A stretch of DNA of 64,000 bases from positions 124,001 through 188,000 of the forward strand of contig JAANDG010000172.1 of NCBI GenBank assembly GCA_036852015.1, read 5' to 3'. The position numbers and the translations under genes are program-made. This stretch comes from Pelodera strongyloides (Eukaryota > Nematoda > Chromadorea > Rhabditida > Rhabditidae). Of this stretch, positions 42,128 through 54,693 are shown piece after piece. Every line of letters begins with the position of its first letter. Positions within the stretch are counted from its first letter, which is position 1. The notes beneath the pieces are model-generated. The model saw nothing but the letters and a program-made list of their open reading frames with translations, did no database searches and was not told the origin of the DNA.

Positions 42128-45100
42128 TTATATAGAATGTAGAGGCTGCCGCTGAGGCGACAAACACGGATCCGAATCTTCATTGTCCGAACATTCGAAC
42201 AACAACTTCTCAAAGTCCTGAAGTTCCGTCGAGTCAGCACGACTCGCCCTACGGTGCCTAAAAATTAAATGAATGAAAGACAATCCTTTCTTTTATTTAA
42301 TGAAAGGCCATATGGAAAACACAGAGATACAATATTCTACTGTATGAGACTGCCTTAACAATGCAAATAATAAGCAAACAAGTCTTACCCCAAATCACCG
42401 GCAAAATATTTTCGGTGTTGACTGTTAGGCCAAAACAAGTGCAGTAAACACGATATGGCACTGAAGTTGGCGAGAGTGGTTATTCCTAAAAATTTCGAGA
42501 TGTAGTCATTAATGCATGTACCTACGAAAAAAATAATTTTCGTGAAAAAACATCCGAAAACAGTATACAGCAAAATGTTGAATTCAGCTACATACCTAAA
42601 ATAATCTTGAACCTCCAAAGGACCGAGATAAAGCTGGCCACAACTCCAAGACCAGGTAGGTAGACGAACCATACAAGGAAACCAGCACCGAAGTGTGCCA
42701 GGAAGACGGCTTTTTCTTCAGTCTGCTCCCTGTAATTCTTTAATTAATAAAGTTGGGGAAGTGAACCGCAGCCGAGTTGGCGAATGTGCAAAGGTATCAC
42801 TGCGGAGGCTGGCGGTTAGGTAAAGATGCTCCCAAAACATTAACTAATTTACATTATCAAAAAAAAACACAGCTGTAACTTTGCACCGACCTTCTAATTA
42901 GCACTCTGACTTCTAAGAGGAACCACAAGGCGAATAGTATCCTGATTGCGAGCATTCCATAACCGGGCCACGCCGTGAAAATGTCGACGTCGTGTAGAAT
43001 ATCGAATATAAAGATCTATAAATAAAAGAACGAATAAAACGAAGTTTGTTCAATAGCGATACACATGATGAACATCAGTACACGAAAATTACTTGTTTGA
43101 AAAAGAAGATTATAAATAGAAGGTGAATTATACTGTTCTAGGTCAAGAAAGCTCCACATGACAAGGTTCCGTTCAAGTTTAAATGGAAACGACTCACAAA
43201 ATTACAAAAGAAGAGCACAATGTGAATTGTGCAGAGAGTGGACCAGATAGTCATCGTCAATTGATTGACCGCCCTTTTGTGGGCAGTGAAACACCAGCCC
43301 CTGGCCAATAATATAAGGATCAGACATAGTAGATCCACGGAGAAAATCCTGAAATTTCACATTTGCAGTAACTATTGAGTGCCGTAGCTCACGACAAGAG
43401 TTGCACATTGTTATGCGTTTATGCACTAACACATGGAAGAAACTCCCGTACCCAAATATTAACAGGACCTTTCTCGTGCACAGTTCGTGGAGAAACTCTA
43501 GCATACCTAAATAATTCTCCAAGAAATCGGGCCGCCGCTAGTCCTTCTCCATCGATGGCAAACAACAACATATTCGCGGATTGAAGTGCGACACCAGCGG
43601 TTTTCAGATAAACGATCCATGCGAGAAGTCGTAGGCGAGAAGGATACTGGAAGAAGGAAAAAAGATAATGAAAGAAAATAGAATTAGGTATTGCTCAGCA
43701 CAACATCAGACGCATAACAACAGTAAATGATGCATTATTTCAGAGGTTGACGAAACACTTACGAAAGACTTCATATTCTTTGCACGGTATAGAAGTCCAC
43801 ACAGGAAAATATACAGCACAAGTGTGATGAGGTACATTTGAGTGGAATCCTAAAAGGAAATAGTTTTCAATTGATTTTACGTAACTAGAATTCTCTGGCA
43901 TATCATCATAAACAAAGTTAATGGTAAATCATTCGTTCCAAGAACTATGGTTAGTTAAAATAGAACAAACAAAGTATTTTAAGAGGTAACAGTAATAATA
44001 GATACAAACCTGCTCGTCGAAACTAAATTGTAGCGCCATTGGATTAGTGAACTCGGCAAAAGGATGTCCATTCGTAAGCCAGAGGTCATACTGTACTTCT
44101 ATCCGCGTGTCAGCGGAAGATTGCCACGTGCAGTTGGCGTCCAGGTGGCAGGATGCCAGAACAACATACCTTAATATTCATGTTGATTTGTTGCTTTCTT
44201 ATGCAGAGGAAGAATATTGCATTGAACAGAATGGCGGATATGTTTGGATGATAAACAAAGACTTAAGAAACTCATAAATCTTTTATAGCCCCCAAAAAGG
44301 TATAGAACTAACCAATATTCTGCAATGGTAGGTTCCTCTATCTGCAGGGTGAGTTGATGCCCCGGAAGAACAATGGCTGGGTTATCTTCGTCCACGCACA
44401 ACTTTCCCTCTGGACAGGGAATCCAACGGAATCGGTCACCGCGATTGCTGTCCGTGAAACACCTTGACTCGAATGCCTTTTCCGTTATATTCTAAAAATA
44501 ATAATGTAAGCACTCTAATTGCAGACAGAAAAGAGAAAGAGAGAGAGAGAGGGAGAGGGAGAGAGGGGATAGTCACGCCGTCACACTGCCTTATTTTAAT
44601 CTAAAATGTGGTCCCTTCACTAAACAAATTGTTTGTTTATTACAGTCGAAGAAAAAGCCATAAGTGAGACTCTGAACTAAAGACGGAGTATGAAGCAAGA
44701 TTATGCTACCAGAAATTAAGTACGTAAGTTTCATCTTACATTACTTCCTGCTTTCCACAATCTCTAGAATGAAACGTACATTCAACATGGCGGCACAAGA
44801 CAATCCATACGCAGAATCAGTGTAAAAGTGGCCGATTTCCGCTTGTCGTACAATAATAAATAAAAGGGGATCTGAAACAGAGAAAATCAACAGGCTTACT
44901 AATACTCAACTCGCCGTCAACAAGTTTTACATTCAACGGGGAAAAATCACACGAAAATTCTAAAAAAAAAGACTACCACAAGCTAGTGAACACGTTTGAA
45001 CAAATTGTAAGATACATAGATAAAATTAGCATAAGCAATAGAAACTGACCCATTCCCTCATGAAATGAATCCGCCGTCACATTCCCGTAAATATACCCGC

Positions 45101-45381
45101 GTGAGATCTCTGGTTCCAATTTACTTGTTTGTTGGAAACCGAACTTTGTGATTATCTGAAGACGTCGAAAAATGGCAATTGTAGTTTACTCAGGAAAATT
45201 TTGGAGTAGGCCTCTATAAACGGTTTACCGGTTTAACTAAAGAAAATAAACATCGATTAAAAAAAAATACCTGAAATTTAGACTTTCTGTTGTCCCAAGT
45301 GCCAGAGACATGTACAGAGTGGGCAATGCCCAGCAAGGCGAAGAATACAAGGGGCCAGGAGAGCACTGCCCCATGCGGCAT
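42128..45381 (-). CDS. GPR180/TMEM145-like seven-span receptor
   Basis: Twelve exons in coding order: 45381-45271, 45155-45050, 44871-44780, 44491-44313, 44169-44010, 43849-43763, 43646-43507, 43348-43198, 43015-42891, 42729-42596, 42485-42389 and 42257-42128, giving 503 residues. A signal peptide (about 1-22) leads into an extracellular N-terminal domain of about 200 residues. It opens with GTWDNRKSKFQ, includes GYIYGNVT and several cysteines, and has N-glycosylation sites. A seven-span region follows, beginning near STQMYLITLVLYIFLCGLL, and the tail is acidic (DNEDSDP). This layout and the GTW and GYIYGNVT motifs match the GPR180/TMEM145 (intimal thickness receptor, GOST-type) family, whose roles lie in signalling or secretory traffic. 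Which nematode paralogue it is cannot be told. A GA-rich tract (44529-44567) lies in an intron. Confidence 0.85.
44529..44567. repeat. GA-rich simple repeat
   Basis: A GAGAGA run with GG breaks, in the intron between the third and fourth exons of the GPR180-like gene. A similar tract lies at about 46550-46590, upstream of the same gene. Confidence 0.85.
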
Positions 45382-48322
45382 CAGGACATCCTGCAATTTG
45401 TTGAATGAAGCTAAATAATTTAACATATCTGCGTAGGCAATTAAACAACCAAACGCTATAAGATACAAGCCATGTGCATTAACAAAGGTAACATTGACCT
45501 AATAAGAATGGAACCATAATAAAGTAAAATAATTAAATATTAAACCTTTTTGTATACTAAAACAAAAGTTTGAAAAGTGCCACACTAAAAAGTGGTTTAT
45601 ATTTCTTTGCACTCATAAAAGCGGAGCTGTATTGACAAAATGTGGCTTATAGTACTATATAGTAGGCTATTACATTGATTTATATACTCGATTATGGCGT
45701 TCATAAAGAGTCAGAATGGGCAAATGTCGATTGTGTATTATGGTGGACTTCGAGGTAATGATCACAAATTTTGTTTAACGCATCAAATCCTTTGTAGAAA
45801 AAGGAAAATAATCCATGTTTGTTCAGGGTCAGACTCATTGGACATTTTTTTGATAACACAAAAAGAAAGTCCCCCAAACACATTATTTAGATGAACGTAC
45901 AAGGCGAATTAAAACAATACGTGGAAAATATGACTCACGTTTCATCTGGTCTTTTAATAAAGGATTCTGTATCGGACAAATGTAGCGAAATATCTAGGAG
46001 ATGTTGAGGACCGTGCAAGCATTTTGTCACGATGCACTAGTGCATGCACAAGAGAAGCAAGACGGCAAAAATGAAACTAGTTAATTAACACGTAAAGCGA
46101 CACGCATGAGGACTAGTGAGAAACTATCAAGTTTGATTTTTAATTGACAGTTGATAAGCGCTGCCAGCCACGCAGTTTGATTCGATCAGCTGGACTCTGG
46201 GGCAGACAACTTCGTTACGCAGCCGGAAAACTGCTGTTGAAAAATTACACCTTGCAAAGTTATATTGTTTGATTGTTTGATTTGACGAAACCAAACCGTA
46301 TGGATGCGTTGGAAACTTTTGTTGGCGAGCACATTTTGTGTAGTTAAGCACAATAGAGAAGAGTTTGAAGTCAAGGTTCAAAAAGGTTATCTGAACGTAC
46401 GATCAGAAAGTAAAATGGCCAGTGAAATTGAGTGCATTGTTCAATGGCAAGACTGCGAATGAATGGAAATTATTATTGGCTGTACAAGAGATGTGACAGA
46501 ACGGCATAGACAGAAATAGGGAGGGTATGAAGATGAAAAAGTGAGAGAGAAATGGAGAAAGAGATAGAAAGGGAGAGAGAGAGAGATGATGTGCGAGATG
46601 GATTAGATTGAAAAAACTGCCATTCAATTTCCAAATTTATAACGAAGACCAAAAATATCGAAAAAAATTAATGTGGATGGCTGTAATACGCGGACAAACG
46701 TAATTCATTATTTTGTATATTAGTCTGGTTATTCACCTTATATTGATATGCATAGAGACAATTTATCAAATCTAAATGTTGAGAAATTAGTAACAATAAC
46801 CGTCATACGTGCAATGGATATAATCACATTAGCGGTAAAAAAAATCTAGTCAATAACAGAAACAAAACGATTGTATAGAAGATAGAAACGAAAGAAAGAA
46901 CAACAATATATAGACTTGTTGCAAGAAATTTTATTTATAATGCAAGACATCATCATCAATATTGAATCACTCAATATTTTTTATAGATTCTCAAATGTCT
47001 TTCAAAGTAGACAATAATCAGGATAAACTCTTTATGTGAATGAGAACGTTAAACTCTATAAATGGATAAACAGTTAATAGCTTACAACACTAACGCTACA
47101 ATGTTGATGTGGCTAGAAAAAATGTAGTATTGACTATGCATGTACAATAAGAACTGTGTCATCCATCAAAAATTTTGTCACATTTGTCTTCTTCAATTTA
47201 TTAAGTCCATGGTACAAAAATAGAGCGTTGCTCTAGGATAGTAAAATTTCCAACTATAATATTTATTCTATCAATAAAGCAGCAAGAGTTTCACGCTACC
47301 GCTGGGAAGCCTAGAGCTAGACCACAGAACAAAAAAAAAAGCCTTCACTGTTCAAAAGAGAAGAACAGGTTTGAGAAAGCTGCTTTATCACAGATTAATT
47401 CATGCAAGTTATCAATGAATGACGGGAATTTGTAACAAAACGAAGATATGAACTAATATTATATTATGTATTAGTGAAACACATTTCATGTTGTATTTAA
47501 ACGTATACAGGATAATGGTAAATTTACGTTGCGTTCCCAATGTAACAGGAAGAAAGGAGAACGTGTTAATCAACTTTGTAAATTAATTGTTCATTAATTG
47601 ATTAAGTGTATGCAATTATATTTGAAAGAATAAAGCGTTATATCTCCGATCAACCATTTGGCCCAAATTCTGGCTGACTGGCAGTGAAAATAGAATAAAT
47701 TTTCGTTCGCTACGCGCCTCCTGCGGACAAATATTCCTCCCGTCATTTGAATTTGGGCGTAGTCGCTGTTTTACACTACAAACTACACATTTTCACGAAT
47801 TTTACACTATTTTTGTAAATAAAAGATGTTTGTACTTAGGTTAGTATTTCTTCCGGGTCATTAAGATAAAGAAATGTAATATTACGTACGTGCACGCATT
47901 TTTGCCAAAATGGGAAGCGCTCGTCGATTGCGCGCATCAATACATGCTAATATAGATATACACTTAATTTTTACAAGCACGATTAGAGATAACTAGACTC
48001 GCTCAACGAGAAGTTGGTATGTGGTGTATTAAATTGTCCTGTATCGCTTATGTGTAATTCTCATAAGGGTGTTTTTTTCCTTAGTTATAGAGTGTGACAT
48101 CGTTCTATTGGCTTATGACCCACAGTCTCAACGGTGCACATTTTTATCGATCACTTCCGTTATCTTGTATTGATAAGAAATATGGGACGACACGGAGAAA
48201 AACTATGTTCATAGCAACCAAATCAGACAAATTGGCTGTTACTTTTATGTTATAATTGCGTCTGTGCGTATGTTTCAGTGGAAATTAAAAAATATAAGGT
48301 TGTTCCCATTTTTCCAGGAAAT
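45382..48322. other. Intergenic between divergent genes
   Basis: This gap separates the divergent GPR180-like and isomerase genes and must hold both promoters. It is AT-rich with a GA tract at about 46550-46590. A somewhat GC-richer patch at 47640-47770 was checked and holds no exon. No other structure was seen. Confidence 0.5.
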
Positions 48323-51300
48323 ATGGTCTGTGTTAATGGTCCTATCCCTGATGACTTCATGACTGACACTTCGAAACGTCTGAATTCTCATAAGTTTGAC
48401 AAGGTGAGAAAATGGTGAATTGTTAGCATATAGGGTCCGCCGTAATTCATAATTATTCGCCGTAATGACTCTGTCAACCAGAGGAAATGTTTCCACTATA
48501 ATTGCGTATTTTTAGAGCACTCTTCATCTGGAAGTCCTCGACCAATTGTTATTGCCACATTCCAAAGAGTACATAACAATCAATGGTGCCGAAGACGCAT
48601 ATCATGTGATCAAAACCATGAAGGTTTGTCACACTTCTTCTTTTAAGACAATCAAGCACAGTACAATTCGTGAAATCCGATAAAATCAAAAAACCAAGTT
48701 GTCCTCTGCTCGCTTTATAAGTATTTTAATTTATTCACTTACGTTTTTTCTTTAGGTCCGCGGAGCGCCACTAATCGCTGTTGTGGGAACATTAGGACTG
48801 CTTATTGAAATATCCAAGAGAACGTTCGATTCCCTTCAGGAAGCACAAAAGTTCTACGAAGAAAAGGTACAAAGTGAAATGTGTCAATTCTATTTCTAGA
48901 TGCATTCATTCACGTATTCCTGTGCGCAGAACAGAAACACCTTTTTTGAAATTAGAAGTATTCACTACCCTTTCTACCATTGTTTCCCTGTCTGTTTATT
49001 TCCATGGTCTCAGATTTTAGAGAAACTATTTGATATCGTCTCGTCCCACGGCTGTTAATCTCAGAAATGCATTCAAAGACCTTGATGTTGGAATCGAACG
49101 TAGACAAGCGAAAGAATTGGCCCAGTTTGTCGAGTGGTTGGTTCCTATGTCAGAAGTTCATTGTTTCTAGATTCTTAGACGATAAGTCTTCGATTTTAAA
49201 GTTTTATTATCCATATTTCAGTCTGAAGCTGCGAATATTGGCTATTTATGAGGACGAACACGAAGCAAACAGGCGCTTGGTTTGGAACGGTTATCAAGAG
49301 GTTGGCAGTCGAGAATACTAATTCTCATTAGTTAATTGGTACATGTCACTTTCCTAATTATGCCGAAATTTGCAGCTACTATCACTGTGCGAAAAGAAGA
49401 AAAAGGAGAAATTGAACATTATGACAGTTTGCAACACTGGTTCACTGGCGACGTGTTCGTGGGGAACTGCGCTAGGTTTCTTCCTTATTTTTTTTTTTAA
49501 TTTTGTCTGTATAATCGAAGTTCAATACCCCTTTTGCAGTTCAGGTAGGTGATGCGTAGGTAAGCTCTTTTGCAGTTCAGGTGCATGATGCGTAGGTATG
49601 CTTAGGTATGGTGAGGAGCTCCTGACCTCCTTTCAGGCATTTGTATTTTAGGAGTTATAAATGCGATGCATCAAGCCGGTCGAGTGGATACGGTTTATGC
49701 GTTGGAAACAAGACCTTACAATCAGGTGTGTGCTTAATTTATACATAGCGGTCTTTTCGCATCTCAACATACATGCGGGCAAGCTAAATGTTCGCATAGC
49801 AGAAGCGTGTTTGTTAACTGTGTACCAGTAGCTTAAGCGAATATTGCAGGATTATTAAATAAGTGATGTAATTCGCTTTTGTATGCTAATATGGATGGAT
49901 ACATATGTTTAATAATTGTGTAGTACAATGATGCTGCCTATGCATTATTGTCCAATTCAACCTTTCTAACGATTCAGGGAGTACGATTAACAGCGACCGA
50001 ATTGCTCGAAGCCGGGGTCAATTTCCGATTGATCACGGATAATATGGCTGCATGGACAATGAAAGAAAAAGGTGTCGATGCTGTCATAGCCGGTTTGTTT
50101 TGTTTAGTTAGCATGGTTGATTATCATCACAACGAAACTCAAGAGTTGCGCGCGGCAACAGTTTGGGGGTGTTTCCCGCAAAAGAATTTGATGCGCGCCG
50201 CAAAAGTTTTTTCACCGACTCTGGTTGCCGTTTTGGTGCGGGAAACACCCCCAAACTGTTGCGGGAAACACCCCCAAACCGTTGCGGGAAACACCCCCAA
50301 ACCGTTGCCGAAAAGGTGCGGAAACGGTGCGGGAAAAGTAGCAACTGCAAAAAGAAAGCAGGGTGTTGGATTCGAACCTTACACTCTTGTTAGATACTGT
50401 CTCTGAACAGCGCCTTAGACCACTCGGCCTTAGAACACATGTGAGATCTGTGCTTGCGGAAAAATATTAGTACAACAACTGCACTTACGGCAGATCCTCC
50501 GAGCGCTTTCAAAAACGTTGCCGAAAAGGTGCGGAAGTGGTGCGGGGCGCAAGTTGCGCGCCGCACCATTTCCGCACCGTTTCCGCACCTTTTCGGGAAA
50601 CACTTTGCGCGCCATTTCTATTCCGCGCGCATTTTGTTTCCCATTCCTTTGCGGCGCGCATTTTATTTCCCGAAATGGTGCGACGCGCAACTCATCGGCT
50701 CTCAGTGCACCTTCGTCCGGTAGTACAAACACTATCGGGGTTAAGACTTAAACTTTACGAGTAAGATGGACTTACTCTGCATATTTACTCTGTAGTCATT
50801 TAATTGTGGCTTCAGTTAGAGTAACTGACATTCTAAATCTACATTTATATTATGTGTCTATATAAATAAGTTCAGGAGCGGATCAAGTGACTCTCAACGG
50901 AGACACGGCCAACAAAATTGGAACATATATGCTAGCTGTACTGGCAAAATATCATAATGTAACCATTTCACTGTTCATAAAGAAACGCGATCCCAAACAT
51001 AGCTTTAATCGATTGCCCTGCGTAAGCTATATTATAATCGATTAAGGTAGTGATGTACATCGCCGTTCCATTTACATCAATCAATACCAATCGTGCTTCT
51101 GGAGGTGATATAACTATTGAGGAACGACCGCACAGGAACTCCTAATTGTGAATGGTTGGTGGTATCAACTAACGGTTTACAAAAGCAGGAGTCAAACGTA
51201 TTTGCGTGACAAAGACCTCGCAGCCTTGCAGAAATAATTGACAGACCTGTCCGCCGCGTCAGGTTCCTGAGTAATGTAAGTAACTGTGTAGAGAGATCTG

Positions 51301-51582
51301 TACTGCCTTCTGTAAATAATCCGCCTGTTTTAGGGAAATATGTGGGTCCTGAAGCAACCCCTGTGTGGAATCCGGCATTTGATGTAACACCTGGTGAACT
51401 GATTACAAAGGTTTGTGGACTGTCACTGGTTTATGTATTTGACTGGTTAGTACCGAGTATGTACCAATATGTATTGGATATTGAATGATAACTACACCTT
51501 TTGTTTATTTCAGTTCATCACCGAGTTTGGCAACTTTGAAAGCACTGAACTTGCGTCTGCCGTGCGGAATTCAAGGAATTAG
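48323..51582 (+). CDS. mri-1: Methylthioribose-1-phosphate isomerase, frameshifted
   Basis: Twelve exons: 48323-48403, 48516-48623, 48756-48866, 49021-49136, 49222-49300, 49376-49475, 49652-49725, 49978-50092, 50876-50958, 51047-51154, 51334-51410 and 51514-51582. The product is about 373 residues if the frame is kept. The enzyme converts methylthioribose-1-phosphate to methylthioribulose-1-phosphate in the methionine salvage pathway, in the cytosol. Family motifs are present in order: [15 protein letters not shown] (63-77), SSRPTAVNL, the catalytic cysteine in CNTGSLAT (Cys184), [17 protein letters not shown] and [18 protein letters not shown] (Asp264). In exon 51047-51154, after EERP, one base appears to be missing near 51129-51133. 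The frame as written hits TAA at once, while the next frame reads QELLIVNG and continues correctly through [13 protein letters not shown]. An assembly error or a recent inactivating deletion are both possible. The symbol follows the MRI1 family name and is not a confirmed locus name. Confidence 0.88.
50160..50705. repeat. GC-rich composite repeat in isomerase intron
   Basis: Inside intron 50093-50875. It has direct repeats of GCGGGAAACACCCCCAAAC at about 50236-50305. A class II tRNA-like sequence follows on the minus strand (50361-50438). Then comes a palindromic block at about 50517-50700 built on GCCGAAAAGGTGCGG and GGAAATGGTGCGGCGCGC and their complements. Order and style parallel the element at 17325-18015, including the GCGGGAAA core, though the flanking repeats differ in sequence. 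The long open frames across it come from the repeats. It is probably an insertion that enlarged the intron. Confidence 0.7.
50361..50438 (-). repeat. tRNA-Leu-like sequence (pol III boxes)
   Basis: On the minus strand it reads AAGGCCGAGTGGTCTAAGGC, very close to a tRNA-Leu D arm and A box, and later GGTTCGAATCC, a perfect B box. The ends GTGTT and AACAC can pair. The anticodon arm (CTGT/ACAG around six bases) and T stem are defective, so it is not a normal tRNA. It may still recruit pol III. It looks like the tRNA-derived head of a SINE-like element. Confidence 0.6.
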
Positions 51583-51842
51583 AGCTGTGGCATAGGGTAT
51601 TTTTAGGATTTTTCTTTAAGAATTCGGGTTATTTTTGATTTCTTGTGGTTTGAACTGCCATAAGTGTAAAGAGTGTTTGGATATGAACCTTGCATGTCAA
51701 GAACTTTGTGTCTTCAATGTTCAACACATAGTCTTTCCATTACACTTACACACGCTTGCATTTCTTTGCAGTTGAGGGGATTCCATGACACATTTTTAAT
51801 TTATGCAACATTTATTTCACGTTTACAGACATCATTGTTTAC

Positions 51843-51848
51843 AATAAA
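51843..51848 (+). terminator. Poly(A) signal, isomerase gene
   Basis: AATAAA about 260 nt past the isomerase stop codon. It lies beyond the presumed poly(A) signal of the convergent Ly6-type gene (TTTATT at 51811-51816), so the two 3' UTRs probably overlap. Confidence 0.5.
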
Positions 51849-51939
51849 CTATTAAAATCAAAGTCAAGTATGCTAATCAAGCTCGCTCCTTGCAATGAAG
51901 AAATAATTGTGTTTCAAAGTAAATAACATGACATTCCAC

Positions 51940-52791
51940 TTATATGCCACAAATCACAATGTTGGCGCAGATAACAATTAGAACCATAAACACTGGTCGA
52001 ATTACTGTTCCATTACAAAAATCGATGTTCTTGCAGTAGCAGTTGACCTTGTTCACTGGTGAAAGTTTGCACTCTGAAGGAAGGGTTTTGTAATAATCAT
52101 AATAAGACCGTAATGCTTTCTATATACCGGGCGAATACTAAATACCATTATTATTTTACAAAAGTTACCCGAAACTTCTCCATTGTCCAAAGGTGGCACA
52201 TCGGTGCATCCGTGGTAGATTCCATTTGCTAAACTGTCATTTATTTTATGTCGATTCTAGCTACAGATGATTAATTCATAAAACCACTCCAACCACTCAC
52301 AAGACACCACTCACATCAGGCGTAAACGTTAATGGTGAATGAAGATTGTTTAATGCACATCCACAAGTGAGGAAGTTGATCGGGATGGAAGGGATGGAAG
52401 GGAGAACATTAAGCAATCTACTCACACTTAGCATCCGGACCCTTGGTGCAGTATGTTCCCTGACAGGTTGTTGAATTGCTCTTGTCCGAGCAAATGCTCT
52501 CAACGTTCTCCACTCTCCAGGGTGTCACACAGTTGTAGCAAGTGATCTGCACTTCAGCCATTGAGTAGCCTAATTTAATTATTAGTGAGCAATTAGGGGC
52601 TGTCAGCCTTATGGAATTAAGGGCTGTCAGCTTTACGGAATGTGTGGACAGATCTATACCGGAGGCCCAACATTGCCACACTGTGATACGGCCTGATTGT
52701 AAGTGGGCTTAGTATTTCCAGAAAATAATCTCGAAATCTGAAACCACTTACCGATGGAGGAGAGAGCGAAAACGACGACCGTCTTCCACAT
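51940..52791 (-). CDS. Ly6/uPAR-type GPI-anchored protein
   Basis: Four exons in coding order: 52791-52752, 52569-52426, 52228-52169 and 52073-51940, giving 125 residues. A signal peptide (about 1-18) leads to a small cysteine-rich domain starting ITCYNC and ending in CYCKNIDFCNG. It has ten cysteines between, in Ly6 spacing, and the closing CN typical of three-finger folds. A hydrophobic tail from about residue 105 to the stop fits GPI attachment. N-glycosylation sites are NST (about 43) and NGT. Such proteins in nematodes and insects often chaperone or modulate receptors and channels. The gene is convergent with the isomerase gene: the stop codons are 358 bp apart and their poly(A) signals cross (AATAAA at 51843 plus, TTTATT at 51811 for this gene). 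Confidence 0.83.
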
Positions 52792-53590
52792 TGGCAACGG
52801 TTGGAAATGAAGGGATGCATCCAAGCAACGGGCCACATTATGCGAAGTGAATATAAAAATGTGCCCCCCCCCCCCTTCAAAATCGTCCAAGAACTAATGG
52901 GATTTGACTGGAACGATTCTTCACGAAATACTCAAAGTGAAAATTTAGCTGTCAGAAGATTTACCAAGATCTAGCAATAGTAATGTATGGACAGATATTG
53001 ATTTAATAATACCTGATACCGGAAATTTAACCTTTTTCTTCAGTTTTTTTGGGTACACCGACATTTGACCGAAGATCTAGACAAATACAGACAGTGGGGT
53101 CTTTTGAGTCCAATTTGCTCTGTTCTTTGTTATTGTGATAAGCACAGTTTTGTCGCCGAAATTGTCTGGCAAGGCGCCGAAGTTTCTGCTTCAGATAAAT
53201 GAAGTTGAGCATTCAGTCCACATTGTTACTGAACTGTTGTTATATACACGGACCACTGCCTGGTTGTAAACAACAAAAGATCTGCTCAGACTTCGGTACT
53301 CCTTCAGACAATATTATTTCTTTTCTTCCGATTACAACACACCAAACAAAGAAATAAACCAAACAAGGCACCGAGATAAGCAAGGTTGATGCCACACGCC
53401 TGATGTTTTACAAACACAATATTCTATTTTGTTTTCTTCCACCGTAAATGCCTAGATATTTACAAACAGTACATGCATGTTCTTCTGCGCAATCGTGGGT
53501 TTTCTCTATGTTTGTATTTATGTGCATTTTTTTTATGGAATGCAATAAAGAGTTAATAATCAAAATCGCGGTTTTTGTTAAAAATTGAAC
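52792..53590. other. Gap upstream of Ly6 gene
   Basis: This is the presumed promoter side of the Ly6-type gene. A run of 14 C lies at about 52862-52875. The retrotransposon fragment begins somewhere near the right edge; its exact 5' boundary is not visible. No gene was seen. Confidence 0.5.
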
Positions 53591-54650
53591 TATACATATA
53601 TTAGTCCAGCGTATGTTTACGAAGCGTGTGTTCATGAGATCTCATTTAGTTGGATTTATGGATACACCAAGTAGTGAAACTAGAAATGAGCTTCTCAAAT
53701 TAGATATGTTAGAGAATCGTAGAAAGAGAGCAGATGCCAGAATGCTTAGGAAAATACTAGCTGGTAAATGCGGTTTACCTTTACAACGTATGTTTAAATT
53801 TAGATCGTGCAACTATTCTTCTCGTAGAGGTAGTTCTAGGATTGTTATTAATAGGGCTTTATATTTTGCTTTAGGATTTTTTTGAACATTCTTTGATGCA
53901 GCGTTGAATGAGTTATCTATCCTAAGTATTTCGAAATTGTTGTTTGTTTGCTCGAAAAGCGCTCCCCTTTTCTGTGGTCGACGATAACAACTGTTTGGTA
54001 GTATTTCTCTCGATTCTCTTGTTTTATTGAGTACTATTTTCAATATAATAAAAGCTCAATATAATAGTATATAATAAGATTTTGCACGATTTTTCCTCGC
54101 ACTATTTGTAAATTTTATATTATATTTTACACGCATTTGTAAGACAGCTGTATAGAAACAAAGGCCTTTCATTTTAATCAACAAACTGCCCCGGGAAATA
54201 GGTGAATTCGATAGCTGGAATAAGACAACAAAAGATTTCGTTGATTCGTTACCAATTACATTGTTTGAAGATCCTTCGCCCATATTTTATATAAATTGAG
54301 TGAGGTACTATGCTTTAGTGTGAAAATAGATATTGTTATGTCTGTATTATATGTATCTGGTGTTGTGTTATTATTATTATTTTCTTATTCTTCCATCCTG
54401 CATGACTTAATAGTGTGTAATTGTGTTTGTATGTTTGTGTTCGTTTACGTGTTTATATGTTTATCAGTTCAGTTTCGTATGTTATTAATGCACACGGTCC
54501 CTTGTTAGTATGATGGTGTCCTTACCGCACCAACATCTTAGGGTACCTTTTGGTTTACGAGCTAACAGCAACTACCCCGAGAACTTTCTTCTTTGTTCCT
54601 ACCACTCGTTGATCCAATAAACATTTATTATTATTATTATTATTTTTGTG
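53590..54650 (+). mobile_element. 5'-truncated non-LTR retrotransposon
   Basis: A plus-strand frame from 53613 to 53885 has the look of the C-terminal end of a non-LTR reverse transcriptase. It contains FTKRVFMRSHLVGF, then SETRNELLKLDMLENRRKRA, then ADARMLRKILAGKCGLP, matching the pattern near the end of jockey/CR1-type enzymes. The catalytic domain and endonuclease are absent, so the copy is 5'-truncated and dead. A stop follows where family members usually continue for about 60 residues, so the frame may also be broken. The 3' region ends in CCAATAAACATTTATTATT with several TTA repeats (to about 54650), typical of CR1-like 3' tails. The left boundary is approximate. Confidence 0.7.
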
Positions 54651-54693
54651 TTTTCTTAAAATATGTTTTGCAGCGCAGTTTGCAACACAAAAT

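Noticed and set aside
50108..50764. Cluster of open frames on both strands in the isomerase intron
   Set aside because: GC-rich direct and inverted repeats keep many frames open. They lie in an intron and mirror each other across the palindrome.
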